64,000 nt of DNA from Pyxidicoccus caerfyrddinensis (GTDB taxonomy: Bacteria; Myxococcota; Myxococcia; Myxococcales; Myxococcaceae): assembly GCF_010894405.1 (NCBI RefSeq), contig NZ_JAAIYA010000031.1, positions 97,301 to 161,300 of the forward strand, in the 5' to 3' direction. The notes under the pieces are model-generated. The model saw only the letters and a list, made by a program, of their open reading frames with translations. It searched no databases and was not told the origin of the DNA. How positions within the stretch are numbered: the first letter of the stretch is position 1; the number at the start of each line of letters is the position of its first letter. Below, one piece after another: positions 46,460-55,283 of the stretch. The position numbers and the translations under genes were made by a program.

Positions 46460-47078
46460 GCAATTCCTTGCCGCCGTCCGCGATGAACTGCACCGCGATG
46501 GCCGCGAGGATGAGGCCCATGACACGCTCCACAATCGCGACGCCGGACTGGCGCAGCACGCGCTGAATCATCCCGGACGCGCGGAGGATGTAGTAGCTGG
46601 CCACGAACGTCAGCACGATGGCGGCCAGCACCGGGATCGCGGAGGTCAGCGAGTCGCCTTTGGCCATCAGCACCATGGCGGTGGCGATGGCGCCGGGGCC
46701 GGACAGCAGTGGAATGGCCAGCGGGACGATGGCCACGTCCTCCTTCACCACGCCCTCCTGCTCCTCGGTGGGGGTGGTGCGCGTCTCGGACGGGCGGGCG
46801 CGGAGCATGTCCAGCGCGGTGATGAGCAGCAGGATTCCGCCGGCCACGCGGAAGGCGCCCAGCGACACGCCGAACACCTTGAAGATGACGCCGCCGAAGA
46901 GGGCGAAGAACAGCATCATTCCGCACGCCACCAGGCACGCGCGCATCGCCGTGCGGCGCACCTTCTCCTGCGAGTCCCCGGCCGTCATCGCCAGGAACAG
47001 CGGCACGACGCCCACGGGGTCCACGACGAAGAAGACCGCCGACAGCGACACCAGGAACAGCGACACGTAGCCCGTCAT
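46452..47078 (-). CDS. MarC-family integral membrane protein
   Basis: A 208-residue protein of the MarC/UPF0056 family with six predicted membrane spans: SLFLVSLSAVFFVVDPVGVVPLFLAM (with the family's DPVG motif), ACLVACGMMLFFALFGGVIF, FRVAGGILLLITALDML, VPLAIPLLSGPGAIATAMVLM (PLLSGPGAI motif), AIPVLAAIVLTFVASYYIL and VMGLILAAIAVQFIADGG. MarC proteins are poorly understood; an early link to antibiotic resistance was not confirmed. It is the third gene of a minus-strand set after lpxB and a glycosyltransferase. Its last bases overlap the convergent lipoprotein gene. Confidence 0.92.
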   Translation of the reverse strand: MTGYVSLFLVSLSAVFFVVDPVGVVPLFLAMTAGDSQEKVRRTAMRACLVACGMMLFFALFGGVIFKVFGVSLGAFRVAGGILLLITALDMLRARPSETRTTPTEEQEGVVKEDVAIVPLAIPLLSGPGAIATAMVLMAKGDSLTSAIPVLAAIVLTFVASYYILRASGMIQRVLRQSGVAIVERVMGLILAAIAVQFIADGGKELLR

Positions 47079-47094
47079 GGCACGCCTTTCGGGG

Positions 47095-47814
47095 CTACAC
47101 CTTGAGCCGTAGCTTCCACACCATGGTGAGGGCCTCGGCGAAGATCTTCTTGTTCATCTTCGAGTGCCCGACGCGGCGGTCCTCGAAGACGATGGGAATC
47201 TCTCGCACGGTGAAGCCCTTCTTCAGGGTGCGGTAGGTCAATTCAATCTGGAACGAGTACCCGGTGCTCTTCACCGCATCCAGGTCGATGGCCTCCAGCA
47301 CCCGGCGGTGGAAGCACTTGAAGCCGCCGGTGAGGTCTCGGATGCCCACGCCCAGAATCGTGCGGGCGTAGAGGCTGCCGCCGCGGCTGATGATCTGCCG
47401 GCCCACGCCCCAGTTCACCGTGCCGCCGCCCGTCACGTAGCGCGAGCCCAGCACCAGGTCCGCGCCGGCCTGGGCCGCGTCGATGAAGCCCGGCAGGTAG
47501 CGCGGGTCATGGCTGAAGTCCGCGTCCATCTCCAGGATGTACGTGTAGCCCTCGGCCAGGGCCCAGCGGAAGGCGGCGAGGTACGCGCGGCCCAGGCCCT
47601 CCTTCTTCTCGCGGTGCAGCACCCGCACGCGCGAGTCCTTCGCGGCGAGCGCGTCGGCGAGCTGCCCGGTGCCGTCGGGCGAGTTGTCGTCGACGACGAG
47701 GATGTCCACGCGGGCGTCGGCCTTCAGCACCGCCTGGACGATGGCCTCGATGTTTTCCCGCTCGTTGTACGTGGGGATGCAGACCAGGGCAGGGTTCATG
47801 ACCCGGCCGGACAT
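47095..47814 (-). CDS. Polyprenol-phosphate sugar transferase (GT2, DPM1-like)
   Basis: A 239-residue family 2 glycosyltransferase. The GT-A fold is seen in VCIPTYNERENIEAIVQAVL, ILVVDDNSPDGTG and ILEMDADFSHDP (metal-binding DxD), with a DLTGGFKCFHRRVLEAIDL block and EIPIVFEDRRVGHSKMN. This matches polyprenyl-phosphate mannose or glucose synthases, which load a sugar onto a lipid carrier for use outside the cytoplasm. There are no C-terminal membrane spans, as in the soluble DPM1 form. ATG 47814 is just after the lpxB stop; an ATG five codons in (MNPAL) is a good alternative and matches the family opening better. Confidence 0.9.
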   Translation of the reverse strand: MSGRVMNPALVCIPTYNERENIEAIVQAVLKADARVDILVVDDNSPDGTGQLADALAAKDSRVRVLHREKKEGLGRAYLAAFRWALAEGYTYILEMDADFSHDPRYLPGFIDAAQAGADLVLGSRYVTGGGTVNWGVGRQIISRGGSLYARTILGVGIRDLTGGFKCFHRRVLEAIDLDAVKSTGYSFQIELTYRTLKKGFTVREIPIVFEDRRVGHSKMNKKIFAEALTMVWKLRLKV

Positions 47815-47817
47815 ACC

Positions 47818-48969
47818 CTAAACGGGGCGCGGGGGCAGCAGCTCTAGTACGGCTTCCGCGGCCCGGGTGGCGGCCCCGGTCTCGCCCAGCCGGCCGCGCA
47901 TCTCCGCCAGCCCCCGCAGCATCTCCTCTCGGGGGGCGCCCGGCGTCCACACCCGGCGGACCTCGTCGGCGATGCGCTCGGGTGTCATGTCCCCCTGGAG
48001 CAGCTCCGGCACCACCTTCCGGCCGGCCAATAGATTCACCAGCGAGACGAAGGCCACCTTCAGCATCAGCCGTCCCACCCAGTAGGTGATGAGCGACACG
48101 CGGTAGACGACCACCAGTGGACGTTGCATCAGCCCGGCTTCCAGCACGGCCGTCCCCGAGGCCACCACGGCCGCATCGCTGGCGCCCACCACCTCCGGGG
48201 CCCGTCCCTCAATGAGGATGGGGGACAGGCCGCTGCCCTCGAAGCGGGACGTCACCTCTTCGCGGGGAATGGTGGGGGCCACCGGGACGACGACCTGGAG
48301 CCCGGGGCGCTCGGCGGCGAGCTGCTTCGCCGCGTCCACCATGGTGGGCAGCAGGCGTCGGATTTCACTCATCCGGCTGCCGGGCAGCAGCGCGAGCGTG
48401 GGGGCGTCCTTCCGCAGGCCCAGCCGCTCGCGAAAGGCAGCAGGGCTGTCGGGGGCGGGGACCTGCTCCACCACGGGGCTGCCCACATAGCGGGCGCTCA
48501 CACCGGCCTCCTGGTAGAAGGCCTCCTCGAACGGGAGGATGCAGAGCATCCGGTCCACCAGGCGTTTGATGGTGCGCACGCGCCCGCGACGCCAGGCCCA
48601 GATCATCGGCGACACGTAGTAGGCGACAGGGACTCCCAGCGCCTTGAGCTTCTCCGCCAGTCGCAGGTTGAAGTCGGGGATGTCCACCAGGATGGCGACG
48701 TCGGGGCGGCGCTCGGCGGCGGCGTTGGCCAGCCCCTTGAGGATCTGGAGGATGCGGGGGATGCGGGGGAGCACCTCGGTGATGCCCATGACGGACACTT
48801 CGCGGGCGTCGAAGAGCAGCTCCACCCCCCGAGCGGCCAGGCGGGAGCCGCCCATGCCGAAGAAGGTGAGGTCCGGACGGCGGGCCTGGAGGGCGGCGAC
48901 GAGCTCTGCGGCGTGGGTGTCACCGGAGGCCTCGCCGGCCACGACGAGGATGCGGGGCGGGGGCGTCAT
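47818..48969 (-). CDS. lpxB: Lipid-A-disaccharide synthase LpxB
   Basis: A 383-residue GT-B glycosyltransferase that joins lipid X to UDP-2,3-diacylglucosamine. Hallmarks are RILVVAGEASGDTHAAELVAAL, FFGMGGSRLAARGVELL, VSVMGITEVLPRIPRIL, VDIPDFNLRLAEKLK, YYVSPMIWAWRRGR and LALLPGSRMSEIRRL, plus ASGTAVLEAGLMQRPLVVVYR near the end. ATG 48969 is the first methionine before this block; no clear ribosome site precedes it, so a short leader is possible. It runs opposite to the bamA-lpxI set, 4 kb away, and is divergent from the receiver-DUF4388-J gene. Confidence 0.95.
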   Translation of the reverse strand: MTPPPRILVVAGEASGDTHAAELVAALQARRPDLTFFGMGGSRLAARGVELLFDAREVSVMGITEVLPRIPRILQILKGLANAAAERRPDVAILVDIPDFNLRLAEKLKALGVPVAYYVSPMIWAWRRGRVRTIKRLVDRMLCILPFEEAFYQEAGVSARYVGSPVVEQVPAPDSPAAFRERLGLRKDAPTLALLPGSRMSEIRRLLPTMVDAAKQLAAERPGLQVVVPVAPTIPREEVTSRFEGSGLSPILIEGRAPEVVGASDAAVVASGTAVLEAGLMQRPLVVVYRVSLITYWVGRLMLKVAFVSLVNLLAGRKVVPELLQGDMTPERIADEVRRVWTPGAPREEMLRGLAEMRGRLGETGAATRAAEAVLELLPPRPV

Positions 48970-49027
48970 GAGGGGGGGCGCATCGTACCTGATGCGGGAG
49001 CGGGTGAAGGTGTAGAGTGAGGCAGCC

Positions 49028-50911
49028 TTGAAGACGCTTCTGCTCGCCGAGAGCCATCCCCCCACGCTCGAGCACCTGAAGGGCCTGCTCTCCCAGGCCG
49101 GGTACACCGTGCGCGCGGTGAATGACGCGGTGACGGCGATGGAGCACTTCGCGGCGGACAACCCGGCGGTGGTGGTGCTGGCGGTGGACCTGCCGCGTGT
49201 GGAAGGTGCGCACGTGGTGCACCTCATCCGGGCTCACAGCCAGGGCGCGCGGGTCCCCATCGTCGCCATCGACAAGGGCCACCTGGGCCGGGCGCGCGGT
49301 GTGGCGGCGGTGCTGGACCTCAAGGTGAACGCGTACATCGCGGACCCGCTCAAGCCGGGCGAACTGGTGCCCAAGCTGGAGGCCCTGGTGCGCGCGGCGC
49401 AAGCCGTGCCGCTCACCGGCCTGGCGGCCACGCTGTCCAAGCCCGCGGTGAACTCGGGTGACTTGAAGGGCTACCCGCTGCCGGGGCTGCTGCACTCGCT
49501 CTACCGGCTGCGCCGCGACGGCGTGCTGGTGGTGGCGCACCGGGACTTGAGCCGGCGCGTGTTCTTCCTGCGCGGCGCGGCGGTGAGCTACGACTCCTCG
49601 TCGAAGGCGGACTCGCTGCCGCGCTTCCTGGTGGACCGCAAGGTGCTCACCGCGCAGCAGGCGGAGCGGGTGGTGGAGTCGCTGGCCTCGGGCCTGCGCA
49701 TCGGCGCGGCGCTGGCGGACGCGGGCGTGGAGGCGGCGGGTGAAGAGCTGTTGCAGCTGCTACGCGATTACACGCGAGACAGGCTGGAGCGGGTGCTGGG
49801 CATGCGCGAGGGGCGCTATGCCTTCTACTCGGGCGACGAGTTCACCACCGAGGTGGCCTCGGTGGAGGTGCCGCCCCTGGCGCCGGTGCTGGCGGGCGCG
49901 CGGCGCTGCTTCCCGCTGAAGGTGATGGCGGCCTCGCTGCGCGCGAACCTGGGCGAGTACCCGGTGCGCTCGTCCGAGTTCGGCCGTGACTTGCAGGCGA
50001 TGGCGCTGGACACGGACGACCTGAAGATTGCCATGCAGGTCAACGGCCGCATCGTGCTGCGCGACCTGCTCGCGCACGGGCGAGGGGAACTGAGCACGGC
50101 GGTGTCGCTGCTCTGGTTCCTCAAGCTGACGGGCGGGGTGACGTTCTCCCCGACGCCGGTGGCCACGGGCACGGACGTGCTGTCCAACGCGGTGCTGCCG
50201 GACCGCATTGCCCCGCGCAAGCGCAAGGCGCTCCCGCCGGAGACGGCGGCGTCCCTGCGCGAGGAGGCGGTGCGCATCATCACCCGTAGCTACTTCGGCA
50301 GTCTGGGGCTGGACATCGCCGCGGACACGGAGGCGGTGGAGCGCGCGTACCACGAGACGGCGATGCGCTTTCACCCGGACACGTATGCCGAGTTCGACAT
50401 CCTGGACCTGCGAGACCTGCTGGAGTCGGTGCAGGAGAAGCTGTCGGCCTCCTACCGGGTGCTGAGCGTGGAGGAGAAGCGCAAGGCATATCTCCAATAC
50501 CTCTTCAGCCGGCTGGACGTGGGGCGCAACACGGCGGTGGTGGTGGAGGCGGAGATTGCGCTGCGGCGGGGCGAGGCCGCGCTCAAGCGCCGCGACTTCC
50601 CCACGGCGATGCGCGCCTTCGAGGAGTCGGTGGACGCCAACCCCAACGAGCCGGAGTACTACGCCTGGCTGGCCTGGGCGACGTACCTGGCGGCTCCGGG
50701 GGCGTTGCTGGTGCGGGCGCAGAAGGCGCAGAAGGTGCTGAAGAAGGCACTGTCCCTGGGGCCGTACGTGGAGCGGCTGCACATCATCGCGGCCATCATC
50801 GACACGGACCTGGGTGATGCGCCGCTGGCGCGCAAGAAGCTGCTCAAGGTGCTGGAGTACAACCCCTATTCGCAGCTCGCCAAGGCGGCGCTGCGCAAGG
50901 TGGGCCGCTAG
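49028..50911 (+). CDS. Chimeric regulator: receiver, DUF4388, J-domain and TPR
   Basis: A 627-residue multidomain protein. Residues 1-120 are a receiver-like domain (KTLLLAESHPPTLEHLKGLL) with an Asp at 54 but only one acidic residue at the usual pair, so phosphorylation is uncertain. Residues about 145-280 are a DUF4388-type domain (LLHSLYRLRRDGVLVVAHRDLSRRVFFLRG). Residues about 415-490 are a J-domain with the HPD motif at 449-451 (AMRFHPDTYAEF), which normally stimulates DnaK. The last 120 residues are TPR-like. TTG 49028 is the start. Its combination of parts suggests a link between signalling and chaperone activity; the partner is unknown. Confidence 0.88.
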   Translation: MKTLLLAESHPPTLEHLKGLLSQAGYTVRAVNDAVTAMEHFAADNPAVVVLAVDLPRVEGAHVVHLIRAHSQGARVPIVAIDKGHLGRARGVAAVLDLKVNAYIADPLKPGELVPKLEALVRAAQAVPLTGLAATLSKPAVNSGDLKGYPLPGLLHSLYRLRRDGVLVVAHRDLSRRVFFLRGAAVSYDSSSKADSLPRFLVDRKVLTAQQAERVVESLASGLRIGAALADAGVEAAGEELLQLLRDYTRDRLERVLGMREGRYAFYSGDEFTTEVASVEVPPLAPVLAGARRCFPLKVMAASLRANLGEYPVRSSEFGRDLQAMALDTDDLKIAMQVNGRIVLRDLLAHGRGELSTAVSLLWFLKLTGGVTFSPTPVATGTDVLSNAVLPDRIAPRKRKALPPETAASLREEAVRIITRSYFGSLGLDIAADTEAVERAYHETAMRFHPDTYAEFDILDLRDLLESVQEKLSASYRVLSVEEKRKAYLQYLFSRLDVGRNTAVVVEAEIALRRGEAALKRRDFPTAMRAFEESVDANPNEPEYYAWLAWATYLAAPGALLVRAQKAQKVLKKALSLGPYVERLHIIAAIIDTDLGDAPLARKKLLKVLEYNPYSQLAKAALRKVGR

Positions 50912-50913
50912 CG

Positions 50914-52698
50914 ATGTTTCCTGTGCTGTTGCGGTTGCTGCGCTACGCGCGCCCGCATGTCGGTGTGCTCGTGCTGGCCTTCGTGGGCTCGGCGGCGGTG
51001 GCGCTGGCGATGGGTGCGTACGCGTACCTGACGGGGCCGGCGCTGCGCTTCCTGCTCTCGGGAGGGCAGGAGGGCTTCGCGAGCGCGCAGCGGGTGCCCT
51101 GGCTGGCGGACCTGCCGCGCGACGCGGCGCTGTGGGGCTTCCCGGTGTTGATGGTGGTGGTGGGCGCGGCGAAGGGCGTGGGGTACCTGGGGCAGTTCTA
51201 CTTCATGGGGCTGTTCGCGCAGCGGGTGGTGCGCGACTTGCGGCGCGACCTGTTCCTGCGTCTCACCTCGCTGTCACCGTCGCAGCTCGCGAAGCAGCGC
51301 ACGGGAGATCTGCTCAGCCGCTTCTCCTCGGACGTGAACGCGGTGGAAGCGGCGGCCATGTACACGGTGGGCGCCTACATCCGGGACAGCTTGCAGGCCA
51401 TCATCCTGACCGGTGTGGCGCTGTCCATGAGTCCGCTGCTGGGCGGGGTGATGCTGCTGGTGGTGCCGCTGGCGGCACTGCCGGCGTCGCGGCTGATGCG
51501 CAAGGTGCTGAAGGGCACGCGCGAGGGGCAGACGCAGCTCGGCAACCTGGCGGGGCAGCTTCACGAGGGGCTGGGCGGGCTGCGGACCATCCAGGCCTTC
51601 AACGGCCAGGAGGCGGAATTGGCCCGCTTCGCGGCGCACGCGGAGGCGCACGAGAAGGCGGTGGTGAGCGCGGCCTGGGCGCGAGGCGCGGTGCCGGGGC
51701 TGATGGAGGTGCTGGCGGCGGCGGCGCTGGCGGGCGCGCTGGCGTACGCGGCGAGCGTGCGGCTGATGCCGCCCGAGGCACTGCTGTCGCTGCTGACGGC
51801 GGTCATCCTGGTGTACCAGCCGGTGAAGGAGCTGGGCCGGGTGACGCAGTTCGCGGTGCAGGCGGGAGCGGCGGGAGAGCGCCTCTTCGCGCTGCTGGAC
51901 ATGACGCACCCGGTGGAGGACGCGCCGGACGCGGTGCCGGCGCCGACGCTGTCGCGGAGCATCGTGCTGGAGGGCGTGCGCTTCTCCTACGGGGAGCGCC
52001 GCGCGCTGGACGGCCTGACGCTGGAGCTGAAGGCGGGGCAGGTGACGGCGCTGGTGGGAGGCAGCGGCGGAGGCAAGAGCACGGTGACGTCGATGCTGCT
52101 GCGCTTCGAGCGGCCGCAGAAAGGCCAGCTGCTGTTGGATGGCGTGGACGCGGACCGCTACACGGCGGCGAGCGTGCGAGAGCAGTTCGCCCTGGTGACG
52201 CAGGAGCCGCTGCTCTTCCACGGCACGGTGCTGGACAACCTGCGCTACGCGAGGCCGGACGCCACGAGGGAAGAGGTGGAGGCGGCGGCGAAGGTGGCGC
52301 ACGCGGACGGGTTCATCCGAGCGCTGCCGGAGGGCTACGACACGCGCATCGGCGAGCGCGGGGTGACGCTGAGCGGCGGGCAGCGTCAGCGGCTGTGCAT
52401 CGCCCGGGCGGTGCTGGCGCGAGCCCCGGTGCTGGTGCTGGACGAGGCGACGAGCAGCCTGGACCCGGAGAGCGAGCGCGAGGTGCAGGCCGCGCTGGCG
52501 GCGGTGCTGCCGGGGCGCACGGCGCTGGTGATTGCGCACCGGCTGTCCACGGTGGTGAACGCGGATGTGCTCCACGTGATGGAGGCGGGTCGCGTGGTGG
52601 AGCGCGGCACGCACGCGGAGCTGCTCCAGAAGGGTGGGCGTTATGCATCCCTGTGGCAGATGCAGACACATGGCCCTATGGAGAAGGGCGCGGCGTGA
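50914..52698 (+). CDS. MsbA-like ABC exporter (transmembrane and ATPase domains fused)
   Basis: A 594-residue half-transporter. The N-terminal 330 residues contain six membrane spans with DLRRDLFLRLTSLSPSQLAKQRTGDLLSRFSSDVNAVE. The ATPase has Walker A VGGSGGGKST, Q-loop LVTQEPLLFHGTVLDNL, signature LSGGQRQRLCIARAVL, Walker B VLVLDEATSSLD and switch His IAHRLSTV. This is the MsbA group, which flips lipid A-core across the inner membrane, and the surrounding lipid A and core genes support that role. It starts two bases after the receiver-J gene. A substrate other than lipid A cannot be excluded. Confidence 0.9.
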   Translation: MFPVLLRLLRYARPHVGVLVLAFVGSAAVALAMGAYAYLTGPALRFLLSGGQEGFASAQRVPWLADLPRDAALWGFPVLMVVVGAAKGVGYLGQFYFMGLFAQRVVRDLRRDLFLRLTSLSPSQLAKQRTGDLLSRFSSDVNAVEAAAMYTVGAYIRDSLQAIILTGVALSMSPLLGGVMLLVVPLAALPASRLMRKVLKGTREGQTQLGNLAGQLHEGLGGLRTIQAFNGQEAELARFAAHAEAHEKAVVSAAWARGAVPGLMEVLAAAALAGALAYAASVRLMPPEALLSLLTAVILVYQPVKELGRVTQFAVQAGAAGERLFALLDMTHPVEDAPDAVPAPTLSRSIVLEGVRFSYGERRALDGLTLELKAGQVTALVGGSGGGKSTVTSMLLRFERPQKGQLLLDGVDADRYTAASVREQFALVTQEPLLFHGTVLDNLRYARPDATREEVEAAAKVAHADGFIRALPEGYDTRIGERGVTLSGGQRQRLCIARAVLARAPVLVLDEATSSLDPESEREVQAALAAVLPGRTALVIAHRLSTVVNADVLHVMEAGRVVERGTHAELLQKGGRYASLWQMQTHGPMEKGAA

Positions 52699-52808
52699 AG
52701 TCGCGGCCGGGCTGAGTTGGCATTCATGAAATTCGGGCGGAGTGGTGGCCCGAGCGGAGTACGGTGCAGGCCGGGGCGTGCGTGCGGCCTCCCTGAGCGA
52801 GGTGCGGC

Positions 52809-53978
52809 ATGAGCCGGGTCCGGACAGCGGTGGCGAAGGGGCTCCGGGCGGTGCTGGGCCTCATGCTTCTGCTGCTCGGAATCGCGGGCATCTTCGCGCT
52901 GCCAGCCTCGTTCGCGAGCTACCCGGTGGTGCCGTCGAATGAAGGGGCCCCCAGGTGGGTGCGCGGCGCGTACCACGTGCACACCACCCGCTCTGACGGA
53001 AGGGGCTCGCCAGGGGAGGTGGCCCGCGCCGCGAGGGAGGCCGGCCTGGACTTCGTGGTGCTCACCGACCACAACGACTTCAAGCCACCCGCACCGGCCT
53101 GGGTGGACGGAGTGCTGCTGGTGCCGGGAGTGGAGATCTCCACCTCCTCGGGGCACCTGGCCGCGTTCGGCATGGAGCGCCCACTGGAGGGCGTGCGCCA
53201 GTGGATGCCGCCCGGAGACGCGGTGAAGGCAGTGGCCGCGGCGGGAGGCACGGCCGTGCTCGCGCACCCGGTGCAGCAGCGCAATCCCTGGAAGGACGAC
53301 GCAAGCGCGCGAGAGGCCCCGGGCTTCGAGCTGTACTCGGCGGACACCTTCTTCCGTCAGGCAGTGAGCAATCCGGTGAGGCGCCTGCTGCCCGCGGTGG
53401 GCGCGTACCTGGGCAACCCGGGGCACGGGGTGATGCTGCTCGCCACACCGGAGCCCGAGCCGGGAGCGCGCTTCCTGGAACTGTCGCGTGAGCGACCACG
53501 AATCGCCTTCTGCGCCCATGACGCCCACGGGCTGCCCTCGTACGAGGCGGTCTTCGAATCCATGGCCATGTACCTGCTTCCGGAGCAGGTGCCGTCACCC
53601 CTGCCGAAGGACGCGTCCCAGGCCGCGCTCCTGGTGACACGGGCGCTCGGAAGCGGCCGGGCGCTGTGTGCCTTCCGAGCGCTGGGGGAGCCCGCGGGCT
53701 TCGCGCTGGAGGGAATGGACCCGGAGCGTCGCGAGGCCCGGGTGGGCGACGTGCTGCAGGTGCGCGTGCCCGGCAGCCCGGAGGAGGGCACGGTGCGGGT
53801 GGAGGTCTGGGGCGACGGCCGGCTCCGTCCGGACGGCAGGTCCGTGGAGCTGACGGGGGAGGGCGTGGTGCAGGTGGAGGTGTGGGCCCGTGCGCCGGGG
53901 CGCTTTTTCGGGACGGAGTGGCGGCCCTGGATTGTCCCCAGCCCCGTCCGCGTGCTGCCGCGCGGGCCGGGCATCTGA
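52809..53978 (+). CDS. Membrane-anchored PHP-domain phosphoesterase-like protein
   Basis: A 389-residue protein. A signal-anchor (VLGLMLLLLGIAGIFALPASF) precedes a PHP metallo-phosphoesterase domain with YHVHTTRSDGRGSP, FVVLTDHNDF, LLVPGVEIST, VLAHPVQ and FCAHDAHG, which supply the expected metal-binding His and Asp residues. The C-terminal 100 residues are beta-rich. PHP domains act on phosphate esters or nucleic acids; this exported form has no assigned substrate. It lies between the MsbA-like gene and waaA in the same direction, so it may be a lipid A or core phosphatase, an inference from context only. Confidence 0.85.
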   Translation: MSRVRTAVAKGLRAVLGLMLLLLGIAGIFALPASFASYPVVPSNEGAPRWVRGAYHVHTTRSDGRGSPGEVARAAREAGLDFVVLTDHNDFKPPAPAWVDGVLLVPGVEISTSSGHLAAFGMERPLEGVRQWMPPGDAVKAVAAAGGTAVLAHPVQQRNPWKDDASAREAPGFELYSADTFFRQAVSNPVRRLLPAVGAYLGNPGHGVMLLATPEPEPGARFLELSRERPRIAFCAHDAHGLPSYEAVFESMAMYLLPEQVPSPLPKDASQAALLVTRALGSGRALCAFRALGEPAGFALEGMDPERREARVGDVLQVRVPGSPEEGTVRVEVWGDGRLRPDGRSVELTGEGVVQVEVWARAPGRFFGTEWRPWIVPSPVRVLPRGPGI

Positions 53979-53999
53979 TAGAGGGCGCGGGAGCCGCCC

Positions 54000-55283
54000 A
54001 TGCGCCTCCTGTACATCCTCGCCAGCTACGTGCTCTTCGCGCTCCTGTTCCCGGTGCTCTTGCTGCACCGGAAGACGCGTCATGGGCTGAAGGAGCGGCT
54101 GGGCTTCTACGGCCCCGGCAGTCTGCCCCCGCGCGGCGAGGGCCCGGTGTTGTGGCTGCATGGCGCCAGCGCGGGAGACCTGCTCGCCCTGTCCCCGATG
54201 TTCGCTCCCCTGCGGGCACGCTTCCCCGGCTGTCAGCTCATCCTGTCGACGATGACGGACAGCGGCTACGCGATGGCGAAGGGCCGGCTGGCGAAGGACA
54301 TCGACGGGGTGGTGTACGTGCCCTACGACCTTTGGGGCGCGACGCGCCGAGCGGTGCGGGCCATCCGTCCGGACGTGCTCGTGCTGGAGTACACGGAGAT
54401 CTGGCCCAACCTCATCCGCGCGGCGAAGCGAGGCGGGGCGCGGGTGGTGATGACGAACGGGCGTTTCTCTCCGAAGAACCTGGGGAAGTACCGCCGCCTG
54501 TTCGGGCTCATCGGCAACCCGCTGCACGACCTGGACCTGATGCTGATGCGGCAGGAGGAAGAGGCCGAGCGCGCGAGGAGCCTCGGAGCGCGGCCGGAGT
54601 GGGTGCGGGTGACGGGCAACACGAAGTTCGACTCGCTGGCGGGAGGCCTCGCGCAAGAGGACGAGACGCTGCGGGGAGCACTGGGCCTGGAGCCGGGCGC
54701 CCGCGTCTGGATTGCCGGCAGCACGCACGAGGGCGAAGAAGAGGTGCTGCTCGGGGTGTACCGGAGGCTGCTGGAGCGGTGGCCGGACCTGCGGCTGGTG
54801 ATTGCGCCGAGGTACGTGGACCGGGCGGCGCGCATCGTGGCGCTGACGCGCGAGAAGGGCCTGAGCGTGGGGCTGCGCTCGCAAGGCAATCCCGAGCGCG
54901 GGCAGGTGGTGGTGCTGGACACGATTGGCGAGCTGTCGAGGGCGTACCGGCTGGCGACGGTGGTGTTCGTGGGAGGCTCGTTCACGAAGCGGGGCGGGCA
55001 GAACATCCTGGAGCCGGCTGGGCAGGGGAAGCCGGTGCTGTACGGACCGCACATGGACAACTTCCGGGACAGCGTGGATCTGCTGACGGGCCACGGCGGT
55101 GTGCAGGTGCAGGACGGTGAGGCGCTGCAAGCGACGCTGGCGGAGTGGCTCGCCTCGCCCGAGCAACTCGCGAGCCTGGGCGAGCAGGCACAGGCGACGG
55201 TGCGGCGAATCTCCGGGGCCAGTGAGAGGAACGCGGAGGCGATGACGACGCTCTTTCCCCATGGGAGGCCGGACCCGCGATGA
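54000..55283 (+). CDS. waaA: Kdo transferase WaaA (KdtA)
   Basis: A 427-residue GT-B enzyme that adds 3-deoxy-D-manno-octulosonic acid to lipid IVA. The N-terminal membrane anchor (RLLYILASYVLFALLFPVLLL) is typical. Motifs include WLHGASAGD (the WaaA region with the catalytic acid normally in GE; here GASAGD), LILSTMTDSGY, VPYDLWGATRRAV, LEYTEIWPNLI, GSTHEGEEEVLLGVYRRL and VFVGGSFTKRGGQNILEPAGQGKPVLYGPHM. Start is ATG 54000. The stop overlaps the next glycosyltransferase ATG (ATGA). The Glu normally found after the HGAS(V/L)GE motif is Asp here, a conservative change. Confidence 0.94.
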   Translation: MRLLYILASYVLFALLFPVLLLHRKTRHGLKERLGFYGPGSLPPRGEGPVLWLHGASAGDLLALSPMFAPLRARFPGCQLILSTMTDSGYAMAKGRLAKDIDGVVYVPYDLWGATRRAVRAIRPDVLVLEYTEIWPNLIRAAKRGGARVVMTNGRFSPKNLGKYRRLFGLIGNPLHDLDLMLMRQEEEAERARSLGARPEWVRVTGNTKFDSLAGGLAQEDETLRGALGLEPGARVWIAGSTHEGEEEVLLGVYRRLLERWPDLRLVIAPRYVDRAARIVALTREKGLSVGLRSQGNPERGQVVVLDTIGELSRAYRLATVVFVGGSFTKRGGQNILEPAGQGKPVLYGPHMDNFRDSVDLLTGHGGVQVQDGEALQATLAEWLASPEQLASLGEQAQATVRRISGASERNAEAMTTLFPHGRPDPR

